This document shows, piece after piece, positions 54,262 to 64,000 of a DNA stretch of 64,000 nt. A program made the translations under genes and the position numbers. Source of the stretch: Thioclava sp. SK-1. GTDB lineage: Bacteria; Pseudomonadota; Alphaproteobacteria; Rhodobacterales; Rhodobacteraceae. How positions within the stretch are numbered: the first letter of the stretch is position 1; each line of letters opens with the position of its first letter. The notes below the pieces were generated by a model, which was given only the letters and a program-made list of their open reading frames with translations, was not told the DNA's origin and did not search any database. Location of the stretch: contig NZ_MDHA01000032.1 in NCBI RefSeq assembly GCF_001705665.1, forward strand, positions 372,001-436,000, written 5' to 3'.

Positions 54262-57200
54262 ATGAAGGATAATCAGGGGGAGGCCGGGTCATATGATGCT
54301 TCGGCGCAGCAAGGCGAAGACCCGGCCGGGGTCGGTCACGTACTGACACGCAGCGCGTCCGCTGATTCTGGGGGGGGGAAACGCCCCCCTCGGTCACGGT
54401 TGCGCCGTTACCTGCGCCATCATGCGATCGGCTGTGCGGCCTTGCTGACTTTGGCCTTTGTAATGGTCGTGCTTTTAGGCGGCTGGCTGGTTGTATTTCA
54501 GCGCGCGATCAGCCTGCCTGAATGGGTGTTGGAACGCGTCGAGACGCAGGTCAACAGCGCCCTTGACGGACGGTTGATCGCCGAGGTTGGCGGCGTTGAT
54601 CTGGTTGTTGATGACGGAATTAAGCCACGTATTCGGCTGAACGGAGTACAGTTGAACGCATCCAGCGGTCGGCCCATTTTGGTGCTGCCCGAATTGCGCG
54701 CGACATTTTGGGCGCTGCCGCTGATCCAGGGAAAAATCGCGCTGCGTTCGGTTCGGGTGCGCGGGGCAGCGGCATCGCTGCGCAGGCTGTCCAATGGCAC
54801 GCTTGATCTGGATCTGGGCGGCGCCGGCTTGCGACCGGAGTCAGTGTCGCAGGCGTTGGAGCAGATCGAGGCCGTCTTTGCCGTGCCCGCACTGCGCGAT
54901 CTGGAAACCATCCGCGCCGAAGGGTTCGATATCAGGCTTGATGATGATCGGCTGGACCGGGTGTGGCGGGTGTCGGACGGGCAGGTGGATCTGACCCAGA
55001 CCGACACCGATATCAGCCTAAGTGCGGCGTTGAATATTGGCGATCAGGTCGGGGCGCCCAGCCAGGTGCGGTTCAATATGTCGACGGCCAAAGCCGGATT
55101 ACAGGCCAAGTTCAGCGCGGCGGTAATTGGGGTGCCCGCGCGGGATCTGGCGGTGCAATCGGCGGCGTTGACTGCGCTTTCGGTTTTGGATGCCAGCATC
55201 TCGGGTGCGTTGAAGTCGGAATTGGATGTGCAGGGAAAGCTGGGCGCGTTGGATGCGCGGCTGGATATTTCTGACGGTGCGTTGAACCCTTCCGAAGGGG
55301 CCAAGCCGCTGGCCTTTGATGGGGCGAACCTGCATCTTAGCTATGATCCCAGCGGCCAAAAAGTACTGATCCATAACCTAAGTCTGCGGTCGCGGGCCGC
55401 GCGATTGCAGGCCGATGGGCAAACCTTGCTGCGCGATTTCAAAGGTGGGCTACCGCAAGAGCTGTTGGCGCAGATCGCGATTTCTGACCTGCAGCTTGAT
55501 CCTGAGGGGGTATTTGAAGAACCCGCGCATTTTTCCGACGGTGCATTGGATCTGCGTATCCGGCTTGACCCGTTCCGTGTGGATCTGGGCCAAGCGCAGC
55601 TGATCCAAGATGAGCGGCGCATTTCCACCCGCGGCACCGTCAGCGCCGATGCGGATGGCTGGCGTGCCAGTTTCGATTCCACGATCAATCGTATCACACA
55701 GGCGCAATTATTGAACCTGTGGCCCACGGCCCTGGTGGCCAAAACACGCAATTGGGTCGTGGATAATATTCCAGCCGGGTCCTTGCATGATGTGCGCGCG
55801 GCAGTCCGTATTGCACCGGGCCAGGATCCGCGTCTTGCGTTAAGTTATGAATTCCGCGACGCAGTGGCGCGTGTCGTGAAAACCCTCCCCCCGATCCAAG
55901 AGGGGCGCGGTTTTGCGGTGTTGGGCGGCACCGGCTATGTCATGCTGGCGGAAGAAGGACATATTGTTGCCCCCGATGGTGGCCGGATTGAGGTGGCAAA
56001 CAGCACGTTGGACGTGCCCGATATTCGGATCAAACCCGCGCCGGCCAATGTGCATTTGGTCACGCGTTCGACCATCCCGTCGATGCTGTCACTGCTGGAT
56101 GAACCACCGTTCAGGTTTTTGACCAAAGCAGGATTGGCCACCGATATTGCCCAGGGCTGGGCCGAGGCGGAAACAGACCTCGCGATGATTTTGAAAAAAG
56201 GCGTCACCCCGGATGAGATCAACTATGCGGTGCGTGCGCGCCTGACCGGGGTTGCCAGCGAAAAGCTGGTGCCGGGCAAAGAGATCACTGCGGATACATT
56301 GCGCCTAAGCGTTGACAAAGCAGGCATGACCATCGGCGGGCGCGGTGAATTTTCTGGTCTGCCATTCGATGCACATTGGCATCAGGCCTTTGGGTCAGAA
56401 CACGCGGGACAATCACAGGTGCGCGGCTTCGCGCAGGTAACCCCGCAATCGCTTGCGGCGTTGGGGGTGAAGCTGCCCGACGGTTTGTTGCGCGGGACGG
56501 GCTGGGCATCGCTGTCCTTGGATCTGGTTAAAGGGCAGGCGACGCACTTTCGTGCGGTCACGGATTTGATCGGCCTTGGTCTGTCGATCCCCGAAATAGG
56601 CTGGTCGCTTGGCACAGCCAACAAGGGGCGGTTAGAGGTCGCAGGCCGTCTGTCCAACCCGCCGGTGATTGATACATTGAACCTGCAGGCTGCTGGGCTG
56701 ACGGCGCAGGGCGCGGTGTCAATCAAGCCCAATAACGCCGGGCTGGAACGCGCTAGATTTGACCGGTTGACACTGGGGGCTTGGTTCAATGGCGCGGCCA
56801 ATATCGTCGGGCGCGGGGAAGGGCGCACGCCGAAAATCGAAATCCGATCGGGTGTATTGGATCTGCGCAAACGCGATCTGGGCAGTGGCACGGGCGGGGG
56901 TTCGGGCGCTGGAAAGGGCGGTGCAGCCAGCACGCCGATTTCGGTAAATCTGGATCGCCTGATTGTGGCGGATGGCTTTGCCCTGACGGGATTGCGCGGT
57001 GAGTTCAACACCAAAGGCGGGATGAATGGAACATTTCGGGGTGCGTTGAATGGCGGTGCGCCGGTGCAAGGTGCGATTGGCCCGTCTGACAATGGCCGGG
57101 TTGCGGCGCGCGTCACCTCAGGGGATGCAGGGGCGGTTTTGTCCTCTGCCGGCATTTTCACCGGGGCGCAATCAGGATCATTCGCGCTGAATCTGGTGCC

Positions 57201-57672
57201 GGTTGGGGCGCAAAGCTATGAGGGATCGGCTGCGATTCGTGGGCTGAAGGTGATTGATGCGCCAACCTTGGCAGAAATGCTGTCTGCGGCATCAATCGTG
57301 GGCCTGCTGGAGCAGCTGAACGGCGACGGTATCGTGTTCCAAGAGGTGAATGCAGGTTTCCGGCTGACCCCGTCAGGGTTGTCGGTCACCCATGCCGAGG
57401 CCACGGGCGCATCCATGGGCGTCACCATCAGCGGTAATTACAGCCCAACCACCGGCGCGCTGGATATGGAAGGGGTGTTTTCACCGCTATATATCGTTAA
57501 CGGGATCGGACAATTCCTTGCACGCCGGGGCGAGGGTCTGTTCGGTTTTACTTATCAGGTGACGGGCACGAAATCGGCACCCAAAGTGTCGATCAACCCG
57601 CTGTCCATTCTGACGCCGGGGATGTTCCGGGAAATCTTTCGGCGGGATCCGAAACTTCTGAAGGCTGAGTGA
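54262..57672 (+). CDS. Giant AsmA-like (DUF3971/AsmA_2) envelope protein
   Basis: An 1136-residue membrane-anchored periplasmic protein. Disordered N-terminus (1-48), one membrane helix (about 53-78, [24 protein letters not shown]), then a long repeating beta region with DUF3971 (about 370-640) and AsmA-like C-terminal domain (about 900-1110, ending [23 protein letters not shown]). Such AsmA-clan proteins (YhdP/TamB relatives) form bridges that move phospholipids to the outer membrane. The N-terminus contains a G9 run (54370-54378, codons 37-39) next to C6. A Gly/Ser-rich linker interrupts it near 880. Confidence 0.88.
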   Translation: MKDNQGEAGSYDASAQQGEDPAGVGHVLTRSASADSGGGKRPPRSRLRRYLRHHAIGCAALLTLAFVMVVLLGGWLVVFQRAISLPEWVLERVETQVNSALDGRLIAEVGGVDLVVDDGIKPRIRLNGVQLNASSGRPILVLPELRATFWALPLIQGKIALRSVRVRGAAASLRRLSNGTLDLDLGGAGLRPESVSQALEQIEAVFAVPALRDLETIRAEGFDIRLDDDRLDRVWRVSDGQVDLTQTDTDISLSAALNIGDQVGAPSQVRFNMSTAKAGLQAKFSAAVIGVPARDLAVQSAALTALSVLDASISGALKSELDVQGKLGALDARLDISDGALNPSEGAKPLAFDGANLHLSYDPSGQKVLIHNLSLRSRAARLQADGQTLLRDFKGGLPQELLAQIAISDLQLDPEGVFEEPAHFSDGALDLRIRLDPFRVDLGQAQLIQDERRISTRGTVSADADGWRASFDSTINRITQAQLLNLWPTALVAKTRNWVVDNIPAGSLHDVRAAVRIAPGQDPRLALSYEFRDAVARVVKTLPPIQEGRGFAVLGGTGYVMLAEEGHIVAPDGGRIEVANSTLDVPDIRIKPAPANVHLVTRSTIPSMLSLLDEPPFRFLTKAGLATDIAQGWAEAETDLAMILKKGVTPDEINYAVRARLTGVASEKLVPGKEITADTLRLSVDKAGMTIGGRGEFSGLPFDAHWHQAFGSEHAGQSQVRGFAQVTPQSLAALGVKLPDGLLRGTGWASLSLDLVKGQATHFRAVTDLIGLGLSIPEIGWSLGTANKGRLEVAGRLSNPPVIDTLNLQAAGLTAQGAVSIKPNNAGLERARFDRLTLGAWFNGAANIVGRGEGRTPKIEIRSGVLDLRKRDLGSGTGGGSGAGKGGAASTPISVNLDRLIVADGFALTGLRGEFNTKGGMNGTFRGALNGGAPVQGAIGPSDNGRVAARVTSGDAGAVLSSAGIFTGAQSGSFALNLVPVGAQSYEGSAAIRGLKVIDAPTLAEMLSAASIVGLLEQLNGDGIVFQEVNAGFRLTPSGLSVTHAEATGASMGVTISGNYSPTTGALDMEGVFSPLYIVNGIGQFLARRGEGLFGFTYQVTGTKSAPKVSINPLSILTPGMFREIFRRDPKLLKAE
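54370..54378 (+). repeat. G9 homopolymer inside the AsmA-like coding sequence
   Basis: Nine G's encode G-G-G at codons 37-39, followed by AAAC and GC6 (54379-54389), which could also pair with the G's. Slippage by one base would abolish the protein from residue 40. Confidence 0.9.
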
Positions 57673-57725
57673 CGCGGGGCGATATCGCTGATAGGGACGG
57701 GACAGATTCTGATTCAGGTGATGCC

Positions 57726-58775
57726 ATGCAACTGTCCGATTTCGACTTTGACCTTCCCGAACATCTGATTGCGACCCGCCCGGCCAAACCGCGCGATTCT
57801 GCGCGGCTGTTGCTGGCCCAGGGCGATGCGATCCGCGACCTTCATGTGCGCGACCTGGTGGATCTGTTTCAACCCGGGGATCGGTTGGTGTTGAACAATA
57901 CCAAAGTAATCCCTGCGCGCCTGTCCGGGGTGCGCACCCGTGCCTCTGCCCAGGGGCAGGTCAGCGCAAAGGTCGAGGTCACGTTGCTTGAACCCAAGGC
58001 TGATGGCACATGGGGCGCATTGGCCAAGCCGCTGCGAAAGGTGAAGCCGGGGGAAGATATCGTGTTCTCGGACGCGCTGTCGGCCAGGGTCGAACAGATC
58101 GGCGACGGCCAGATGCAGATCCGATTCAACCTGACAGGCGATGATTTCGATGCCGCATTGACACAGGCAGGTGCGATGCCATTGCCGCCCTATATCGCTG
58201 CCCTACGTGCCCCTGATGAGGCGGATAAAACCGATTACCAAACTGTTTTTGCCCGCCATACCGGGGCGGTGGCGGCGCCCACCGCCAGCCTGCATTTCAC
58301 CCAAGAGCTGTTGCAGGCGCTGGCCGCGAAAGGTGTGGAATTTACGGAAGTGACGCTGCATGTCGGGGCGGGTACGTTTTTGCCGGTGAAGGTAGAGGAT
58401 GTAACCACCCATAAAATGCATGCGGAATGGGGCGAAGTCTCGGCGCAGGCGGCGGCTGATATCGCCGCCACCAAGGCCGCAGGCGGGCGTGTGATCCCGG
58501 TGGGCACAACCGCGCTGCGCCTGATTGAAAGTGCGGCCGCCGACGGCGGCGCCATTGCACCGTTTTCAGGGACAACCGAAATCTTCATTTATCCCGGATA
58601 CCGATTTCGGGTGACCGATGCGCTGATGACAAATTTCCACCTGCCGAAATCCACTCTGATGATGTTGGTTTCGGCCTTGATGGGGCCTGCTGCGATACGC
58701 CATATCTATGACCATGCAGTCAAAAGCGGATATCGCTTCTTTTCCTATGGCGATGCGTCGCTGCTGATCCCTTAG
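57726..58775 (+). CDS. queA: tRNA preQ1(34) S-adenosylmethionine ribosyltransferase-isomerase
   Basis: A 349-residue enzyme that transfers and isomerises the ribosyl of SAM onto preQ1-tRNA to give epoxyqueuosine. Seen: [23 protein letters not shown] (shown by its ends), [40 protein letters not shown] and the closing [10 protein letters not shown] use ATG 57726, whose upstream AGGTGA fits; the frame is open from 57669 with a start overlapping the previous stop, adding 19 unlikely residues. Other queuosine genes are not here. Confidence 0.96.
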   Translation: MQLSDFDFDLPEHLIATRPAKPRDSARLLLAQGDAIRDLHVRDLVDLFQPGDRLVLNNTKVIPARLSGVRTRASAQGQVSAKVEVTLLEPKADGTWGALAKPLRKVKPGEDIVFSDALSARVEQIGDGQMQIRFNLTGDDFDAALTQAGAMPLPPYIAALRAPDEADKTDYQTVFARHTGAVAAPTASLHFTQELLQALAAKGVEFTEVTLHVGAGTFLPVKVEDVTTHKMHAEWGEVSAQAAADIAATKAAGGRVIPVGTTALRLIESAAADGGAIAPFSGTTEIFIYPGYRFRVTDALMTNFHLPKSTLMMLVSALMGPAAIRHIYDHAVKSGYRFFSYGDASLLIP

Positions 58776-58847
58776 GGTCGCATTTGGCACAGTGCCAGCT
58801 GGCGTGACAGACTACTGACGCGCTCTCGTTGAAGTGAAGGAATGACA

Positions 58848-60143
58848 ATGTTTACGGCGGTTAAACAAAGCTGGGCGCTTTTGTTGGGCATTATGTTGCT
58901 GATGGTTGGCAACGGGATGCAAGGGACGCTTCTGGGGATCCGCGGCGAAATTGAGGGCATTCCGACATTCGAGATGTCGATCGTCATGTCGGCTTATTTC
59001 GCGGGTTTTCTGTTTGGGTCGCGTATGGTGCCACGGATGATTGCCGATGTGGGCCATGTGCGGGTTTTCGCCGCGCTGGGGTCGCTTATTTCCGCGGTTT
59101 TGGTGGCCTATGCGGTGGCGCCCAATTGGGTGGCGTGGACGCTGATGCGGTTGCTGATCGGTTTCAGCTTTTGCGGCGTGTATATCACAGCGGAAAGCTG
59201 GCTGAATGAGAACGCAACCAATGCGAACCGCGGTCAGTCTTTGGCGGCCTATATGATGGTGCAATCGCTTGGCATCATCGGTGCGCAGGCCTTGCTGAAT
59301 ACAGGTGACCCGTCGGGCTATCTGCTGTTTGTCATCCCGTCGATTCTGGTTTCGATTAGTTTCACGCCGATTTTGCTATCGGTGGGCAAAGTGCCGAATT
59401 TCTCAACGATTCGCCGGATGACCTTTAAACGGCTTTGGGATGTGTCGCCGTTGGGCTGCGTTGGGATTTTCCTGATGGGCGGGGTATTTTCTGCAATGTT
59501 CGGCATGGTGTCGATTTGGGGCGTGCAGGCGGGTCTGTCGATCCCCGAAATCTCGACCTTTATCACGGCCACTTATGTTGGGGGGATCGCCGCGCAATAT
59601 CCGATCGGGTGGCTGTCGGATCGTATGGACCGCCGGATCATGATTGCAGTGATGGCTGCGGTGGCTGCGGTGGCGATGCTGATAGTATTTGCGACCGATC
59701 CGCCATTCGTCGTGCTGTTGGGCGCAGCGGCTTTGATCGGCGGTATTGCCAATCCGCTATATTCGCTGTTGCTGGCATATACCAACGATTATCTGGATTT
59801 TGATGATATGGCGGCAGGTTCAGCCGGGCTGTTGTTCATCAATGGTTTAGGCTCTACGGCCGGGCCAGTAATTACCGGTTGGCTGATGGGGGTTGTTGGG
59901 CCAAACGGGTTCTTTTTGTTCATCGCGGTGCTGACCGGGGCTTTGGCAATTTACGCCGGATACCGGATGACGCAGCGCGCCTCTGGTCCGGTGGCAGAGT
60001 CGGGTGCTTTTGCCGTTGTCTCGCCAACGGCGACAGCTTTCGCGGTCGAATATGCCTTGGATGAGGCGTCCGATACGCCCAGTTTGTCGCCGGAAGACGA
60101 CGATCAAACCGATGGTGCGGATAAAGACGCTCCCACGCCCTAA
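58848..60143 (+). CDS. MFS transporter (YcaD/UMF2-like)
   Basis: A 431-residue major facilitator with 12 predicted helices. Motif A-like loops: SRMVPRMIADVGHVRVF after helix 2 and SDRMDRRIM between helices 8 and 9 (YPIGWLSDRMDRR). Helix 4-5 block GFSFCGVYITAESWLNE is characteristic of the YcaD-like group. The C-terminal 60 residues are acidic and disordered. Substrate unknown. I use the second ATG (58848), seven bases after GAAGG; the first (58842) is too close. Confidence 0.87.
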   Translation: MFTAVKQSWALLLGIMLLMVGNGMQGTLLGIRGEIEGIPTFEMSIVMSAYFAGFLFGSRMVPRMIADVGHVRVFAALGSLISAVLVAYAVAPNWVAWTLMRLLIGFSFCGVYITAESWLNENATNANRGQSLAAYMMVQSLGIIGAQALLNTGDPSGYLLFVIPSILVSISFTPILLSVGKVPNFSTIRRMTFKRLWDVSPLGCVGIFLMGGVFSAMFGMVSIWGVQAGLSIPEISTFITATYVGGIAAQYPIGWLSDRMDRRIMIAVMAAVAAVAMLIVFATDPPFVVLLGAAALIGGIANPLYSLLLAYTNDYLDFDDMAAGSAGLLFINGLGSTAGPVITGWLMGVVGPNGFFLFIAVLTGALAIYAGYRMTQRASGPVAESGAFAVVSPTATAFAVEYALDEASDTPSLSPEDDDQTDGADKDAPTP

Positions 60144-60170
60144 GACACTCAAACGCGCCTGTTATAGTGC

Positions 60171-60205
60171 CAAAGCCCCGCGCCGATTTCGGTAGCGGGG
60201 CTTTG
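60171..60205 (+). terminator. Hairpin after the MFS gene
   Basis: CAAAGCCCCGC / GCGGGGCTTTG (60171-60181 with 60195-60205), eleven perfect pairs with a small inner stem. The T run is only three bases, inside the stem end. Confidence 0.7.
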
Positions 60206-60247
60206 ATATACGATCCGTCCTGACAGCCGTTGAAGCCCGTCAAAAAT

Positions 60248-60265
60248 TAGTTTAATACCAAACTA
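60248..60265 (+). promoter_or_regulatory. Inverted repeat and possible promoter before lpd
   Basis: TAGTTT-N6-AAACTA (60248-60265) ends 22 bases before the lpd ATG. It overlaps a -10-like TTTAAT (60251-60256), with TTGAAG (60230-60235) at a short 15-base spacing. A repressor there would block transcription. Confidence 0.35.
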
Positions 60266-60287
60266 GTTTTCAAACGGAGGAATACAT

Positions 60288-61682
60288 ATGGCCGCCAAAA
60301 GCTTCGACATGATTGTGATCGGTGCGGGTCCGGGCGGCTATGTCGCCGCGATCCGCGGTGCTCAGCTGGGTCTGAACGTCGCGATTGTCGAGCGGGAGCA
60401 CCTGGGTGGCATTTGCCTGAACTGGGGCTGTATCCCGACCAAGGCGCTGCTGCGTTCGGCTGAAGTGTTCCACCTGATGGAACGGGCCAAGGAATTCGGT
60501 CTGTCCGCCGAAAAAATCGGCTATGATTTGGATGCTGTTGTGAAACGCTCACGCGGGGTGGCAAAACAGCTGTCCTCGGGCATCGGGCATCTGATGAAGA
60601 AAAACAAAATTACCGTCTTCATGGGCGAAGCCACCTTGCCGAAGAAAGGCGCGGTCACCGTCAAGACGGATAAAGGCACCGAAGAGCTGACATCAAAGAA
60701 TATCGTCTTGGCGACGGGGGCGCGTGCGCGCAATCTGCCTGGGCTTGAGGCTGATGGAAAACGTGTCTGGTCGTATAAGCACGCACTGAACCCACCCCAT
60801 GAGCCGAAGAAATTGCTGGTCATTGGGTCGGGCGCGATCGGCATTGAATTCGCCAGCTTCTTCAATACGTTGGGCGCCGACACGACCGTTGTCGAGGTGA
60901 TGGATCGCGTGCTGCCGGTGGAAGACGAGGAAATCTCGAAATTCGCCAAGAAGCAGTTTGAAAAGCAGGGTATGAAGATCCGTGAAAAGACCACGGTGAA
61001 ATCACTGGATCGGAAGGCGGATAAGGTGATTGCAACGCTTGAAAAAGCAGGCAAGACCGAGACGCTTGAAGTTGATACCGTCATTTCTGCGGTGGGCATC
61101 GTTGGCAATGTTGAGGGGCTTGGCCTTGAAGCTTTGGGTGTGAAAATTGATCGCACCCATGTCGTCGTGGATGAATATTGCGGCACCGGTGTCGACGGGC
61201 TGTATGCGATTGGCGATATCGCCGGCGCGCCATGGCTTGCGCATAAGGCCAGCCACGAAGGCGTTATGGTCGCAGAGAAGATTGCGGGTAAAACCGTGCA
61301 TCCGATCAAGCCGGGCTCAATTGCGGGCTGCACCTATTGCCATCCGCAGGTGGCTTCTGTCGGGATGACAGAAGCCAAGGCGAAAGAAGCCGGACATGAT
61401 ATCAAGGTCGGTCGTTTCCCCTTCATCGGCAATGGTAAGGCGATTGCCCTTGGCGAATCAGAGGGCATGATCAAGACGGTATTCGATGCGAAGACCGGCG
61501 AATTGCTGGGGGCGCATATGGTGGGTGCCGAAGTGACCGAGATGATCCAAGGCTATGTTATCGGTCGTCAGCTTGAAACCACCGAGGAGGATTTGATGCA
61601 CACCGTCTTCCCACACCCGACCCTGTCGGAAGCGATGCATGAGGCGGTTCTGGATGCCTATGGCGTGGCAATCCACTTCTAA
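60288..61682 (+). CDS. lpd: Dihydrolipoyl dehydrogenase (E3)
   Basis: A 464-residue FAD enzyme that reoxidises lipoyl groups of 2-oxoacid dehydrogenases and the glycine cleavage system. FAD motif VIGAGPGGYVAAIRGAQLG, redox disulfide in GGICLNWGCIPTK, NAD motif IGSGAIGIEFASFF, and active-site His-Glu in HPTLSEAMHEA. GGAGG before ATG 60288. It stands alone between two transporters, with no E1/E2 genes adjacent, so it may serve several complexes. Confidence 0.96.
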   Translation: MAAKSFDMIVIGAGPGGYVAAIRGAQLGLNVAIVEREHLGGICLNWGCIPTKALLRSAEVFHLMERAKEFGLSAEKIGYDLDAVVKRSRGVAKQLSSGIGHLMKKNKITVFMGEATLPKKGAVTVKTDKGTEELTSKNIVLATGARARNLPGLEADGKRVWSYKHALNPPHEPKKLLVIGSGAIGIEFASFFNTLGADTTVVEVMDRVLPVEDEEISKFAKKQFEKQGMKIREKTTVKSLDRKADKVIATLEKAGKTETLEVDTVISAVGIVGNVEGLGLEALGVKIDRTHVVVDEYCGTGVDGLYAIGDIAGAPWLAHKASHEGVMVAEKIAGKTVHPIKPGSIAGCTYCHPQVASVGMTEAKAKEAGHDIKVGRFPFIGNGKAIALGESEGMIKTVFDAKTGELLGAHMVGAEVTEMIQGYVIGRQLETTEEDLMHTVFPHPTLSEAMHEAVLDAYGVAIHF

Positions 61683-61842
61683 TCTTTGCACCGTTATCAT
61701 GCAGGCAAAGGCCCGGTCCGTGTGACCGGGCCTTTGCTATGTGCACGGATGAAAAGTGGGCTGCGCGCCGGTCAATCTGGTGTGTCTGGACTGATCCTGA
61801 TTATATGGTGAAAATTTTACAGCATTTCTGCCGGAGAACTTG

Positions 61843-63018
61843 ATGAAAACCAATTGGCCCGTGGTCTTTGTCGTATGGTTTGCGGGGCTGTGTGCCGCTG
61901 GGCAATTTGCGAAGATCGGGGTCGTCTTTGCGGAAATGCAGGGCATTTGGCCCGATGCTGGTGCGCGGCTTGGGCTGATTGTGTCGGTCGTGGGTGCTGT
62001 GGGGGTGATTTTCGGCACAACGGCGGGGCTGGTTGTGGCGCGGCTGGGTGCACGGCGGCTTTTACTGGGTGGTCTACTGGTTGCCGGTACGCTGTCGGGC
62101 GTGCAGATTTTCGCGCTGACGATTGAGGCGATGATCGCCACCCGTCTGCTAGAAGGGTTCGCACATCTGTCCATCGTAGTTGCAGGGCCGGTGGTGATCG
62201 CGCAGGCCTGCACACCGCACGATCAGCCTGCGGGCATGGCGCTATGGTCCACGTTCTTCGGCTTGGCCTTTACTGTTATGGCGCTGTTTGGCCTGCCATT
62301 GGTGCAGGGCTATGGGGTGCGCGCGCTATGGGCGGCGCATGGGGCGGCGTGCTGGCTGGCAGCGGCCGGTCTGGCCGGAACAATGGGGACAGTTGCCGCA
62401 CCAGCCCCGATGCCGCGCCGGTCGGTACAGGCGCTACTGTGGGATCACATCCGCATTTATCGCTCGCCGTTTTTGGCGGCACCTGCGTTGGGGTTTGTGT
62501 TTTATACCTTGATCTATGTGGCGGTGCTGACGCTTGTGCCGGGGCTGGTTGACCCGGACCACAGGGCGTTGATGGCGGCCGGAATGCCGATCATTTCTAT
62601 CGTGGTGTCGTTGGGACTGGGCGTGTGGTTGATGCGGCGCATCCCTGCTGTGCAAGTGATTCAGGCGGGATTCATGGGTGCAGGCATCGGTGCGATCATA
62701 TGGGCGATTGCCCCGGGCTTGGGCCATATTGCGGGTGGCTTCCTGTTGGCGGCCTGTCTGGGGCTGGTGCAAAGCGCCAGTTTCGCCTCGATTCCGCAGC
62801 TGAACGCAACGGCGGGGGAACGCGCGCAGGCGTCTGGCGCTGTGGCGCAACTGGGCAATGTTGGCACAACGCTTGGCACACCGATCCTATTGGTGCTGAT
62901 TCATTGGGCGGGGGCACAAGCTGTGACAATCTTTGTTGTGCCGCTGTGCCTGGCTGGGTTCGCAATGCATCTGTGGCAATCTGCGCGGCGTGCAAGGGCG
63001 CTTGCCGCGCAGGCCTGA
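61843..63018 (+). CDS. MFS transporter, CynX/NimT-like
   Basis: A 391-residue 12-helix transporter. It starts in the membrane (WPVVFVVWFAGLCAAGQFAKIG); the loop after helix 2 (ARLGARRLLLGG) is a degenerate motif A; helices 7-12 follow a loop at about 190-205. Substrate unknown; CynX-type relatives carry cyanate or nitroimidazole, without evidence here. ATG 61843 follows GGAG. Its stop codon abuts the convergent purU stop with no base between (TGATCA). Confidence 0.83.
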   Translation: MKTNWPVVFVVWFAGLCAAGQFAKIGVVFAEMQGIWPDAGARLGLIVSVVGAVGVIFGTTAGLVVARLGARRLLLGGLLVAGTLSGVQIFALTIEAMIATRLLEGFAHLSIVVAGPVVIAQACTPHDQPAGMALWSTFFGLAFTVMALFGLPLVQGYGVRALWAAHGAACWLAAAGLAGTMGTVAAPAPMPRRSVQALLWDHIRIYRSPFLAAPALGFVFYTLIYVAVLTLVPGLVDPDHRALMAAGMPIISIVVSLGLGVWLMRRIPAVQVIQAGFMGAGIGAIIWAIAPGLGHIAGGFLLAACLGLVQSASFASIPQLNATAGERAQASGAVAQLGNVGTTLGTPILLVLIHWAGAQAVTIFVVPLCLAGFAMHLWQSARRARALAAQA

Positions 63019-63915
63019 TCAGCCCATCCGCTCAGACGCATATGACCCGGGCGACGCCGGGAAAACCACCGTTTTCGCGTCATTTTGGAAGACGCGGTGA
63101 TGGATATGCGCATGGATTGCGCGCGCCAATACCTGCGCTTCGACATCGCGGCCAAGGCTGACGTAATCTGATGGGCTTTGCGCATGTGTCACGCGCACGG
63201 TATCTTGTTCGATGATTGGGCCTTCGTCGAGATCTGCGGTGACGTAATGCGCTGTTGCGCCAATCAGTTTTACGCCGCGCTCATAGGCCTGTTTATATGG
63301 GTTCGCGCCCTTGAATGATGGCAAGAAAGAATGGTGGATATTGATGATCCGCCCCGACATTTCTTGGCACATCTGATCTGACAGGATCTGCATATAGCGG
63401 GCCAGAACGATCAAATCGGCCTTGGTGTCATGCACAACGGCCATAATCCGGGCCTCGGCCTCGGGTTTATTGTCTTTCGTTACCTTGATGTGGTGGAAGG
63501 GGATGTCGTGATTCACCACCACTTTCTGGTAATCCATGTGGTTGGATACCACCGCCACAATATCCACCGGCAATGCGCCAATACGCCAGCGATACAGCAA
63601 ATCGTTCAGGCAATGGCCAAAGCGTGAGACCATTAACACGACCTTCATCCGCTCTGCCTCGTCATGGATCGCCCATGTCATCGCAAAGGGCAGCGCTACG
63701 GGTGCAAACCCGGTTTTCAACGTGTCATGATCAACGCCTTTTTCAGACCGGAACGTGACGCGCATAAAGAAGTTGCCCGTCAGCGCATCGTCATATTGCT
63801 GGCTGTCCGTGATATTGCAGCCCTGCTCGGCCAGGTAATTCGCAATCGCCGCCACGATCCCACGGGTGGAGGGACATTGCACGGTCAGCACATAGGTGTG
63901 GTCAGAGCCCGACAT
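63019..63915 (-). CDS. purU: Formyltetrahydrofolate deformylase
   Basis: A 298-residue enzyme releasing formate from 10-formyl-THF, balancing one-carbon pools. N-terminal ACT-like domain (6-85: VLTVQCPSTRGIVAAIANYLAEQGCN, shown by its ends) and a formyltransferase-fold C-terminal domain with NIHHSFLPSFKGANPY, the catalytic His, and ATAHYVTADLDEGPII with its Asp. GGAAGA-type site before ATG 63915. A gene upstream in the same direction ends 31 bases before it, suggesting an operon. Confidence 0.95.
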   Translation of the reverse strand: MSGSDHTYVLTVQCPSTRGIVAAIANYLAEQGCNITDSQQYDDALTGNFFMRVTFRSEKGVDHDTLKTGFAPVALPFAMTWAIHDEAERMKVVLMVSRFGHCLNDLLYRWRIGALPVDIVAVVSNHMDYQKVVVNHDIPFHHIKVTKDNKPEAEARIMAVVHDTKADLIVLARYMQILSDQMCQEMSGRIINIHHSFLPSFKGANPYKQAYERGVKLIGATAHYVTADLDEGPIIEQDTVRVTHAQSPSDYVSLGRDVEAQVLARAIHAHIHHRVFQNDAKTVVFPASPGSYASERMG

Positions 63916-63945
63916 CAGTCTTCCTTTTCTCGATCCAACTACCGC

Positions 63946-64000
63946 TTACCGCGCGGTGGCTTGGCTGACAATCATCTGTGCCGGGATTTGGGGCGCATCG
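63946..64000 (-). CDS. 3' end of an upstream gene (partial, 17 residues)
   Basis: Only the last codons are visible on the minus strand, reading D-A-P-Q-I-P-A-Q-M-I-V-S-Q-A-T-A-R and a TAA. The frame is open to the window edge. Too short to name; by location it may be a one-carbon gene co-transcribed with purU. Confidence 0.5.
   Translation of the reverse strand, partial: DAPQIPAQMIVSQATAR

Noticed and set aside
57669-57725. Upstream extension of queA overlapping the AsmA-like stop
   Set aside because: The added 19 residues are acidic, lack family similarity, and the ATG at 57726 gives the normal QueA N-terminus.
60521-61333. Minus-strand open frame (270 codons) opposite lpd
   Set aside because: Shadow of a highly expressed gene; composition Ser/Pro/Thr-rich and no ribosome binding site.
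1-64000. Search for mobile elements, prophage, CRISPR, toxin-antitoxin or other defence loci
   Set aside because: No transposase, integrase, terminal repeats, direct-repeat arrays or defence domains were recognised; the gene content is core chromosomal.

Overview
The window is a core chromosomal stretch of an alphaproteobacterium, most likely Rhodobacterales (roseobacter/Rhodobacter group). Signs are DUF2484 inside the murC-murB segment of the cell-division cluster, a cobS/cobT cobaltochelatase region, a C4-pathway hemA with a perfect FNR box, hsp20 next to DUF1150, lrp divergent from trxB, and amiC-mrcA-prfB in a row. Base composition and codon use look even throughout. I see no prophage, transposon, CRISPR array, rRNA or tRNA.

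Layout. 1-8434: dcw cluster, murC (3' part), DUF2484, a transglutaminase-fold protein that lacks its catalytic Cys and His, murB, ddl, ftsQ, ftsA, ftsZ. 8.7-12.4 kb: lpxC, bamD, recN. 12.5-20.1 kb (minus): an NTF2-like protein coupled to a D-lactate dehydrogenase-like flavoenzyme, aminopeptidase P, cobT, two small exported proteins, cobS. 20.3-27.5 kb: DUF808, a VOC protein, DUF4177, bolA, a J-domain protein, gatB, pepN. 27.6-35.9 kb: a small membrane protein, glcB, a class I glutamine amidotransferase-like hydrolase, purK/purE, DUF465, hsp20/DUF1150, trxB and lrp. 36.1-44.6 kb: an M20 peptidase, hemA, a RodZ-like protein, ispG, an SH3/DUF1236 protein, a DsbA-family protein and an aminotransferase. 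44.8-57.7 kb: amiC, mrcA, prfB, a P-loop NTPase, a 0.5-kb intergenic island, bactofilin plus an M23 peptidase, a BCP peroxiredoxin and a giant AsmA-like protein. 57.7-64 kb: queA, two MFS transporters around lpd, purU and the 3' end of one more gene.

How the genes fit together. Much of the window builds the envelope: peptidoglycan precursors (murC, murB, ddl), division (ftsQAZ), wall polymerisation and hydrolysis (mrcA, amiC, M23 with bactofilin), lipid A (lpxC), outer-membrane assembly (bamD), lipid or envelope transport (AsmA-like) and shape (RodZ-like). A second theme is tetrapyrrole and redox biology: hemA, cobS/cobT, ispG, trxB, the BCP peroxiredoxin and the DsbA-family protein.

The most unusual spot is the intergenic island at 50972-51505. 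It holds a 21-bp tandem repeat, two adjacent hairpins whose minus-strand loops both carry the anti-Shine-Dalgarno hexamer CCUCCC (resembling the CcsR/cuckoo small RNAs of Rhodobacteraceae), and an overlapping antisense Cys-rich micro-ORF. Other leads are the active-site-less transglutaminase in the dcw cluster, the stacked FNR, ICE-like and unassigned operators before hemA, CtrA-like boxes before ftsZ, and a G9 tract in the N-terminus of the AsmA-like protein.
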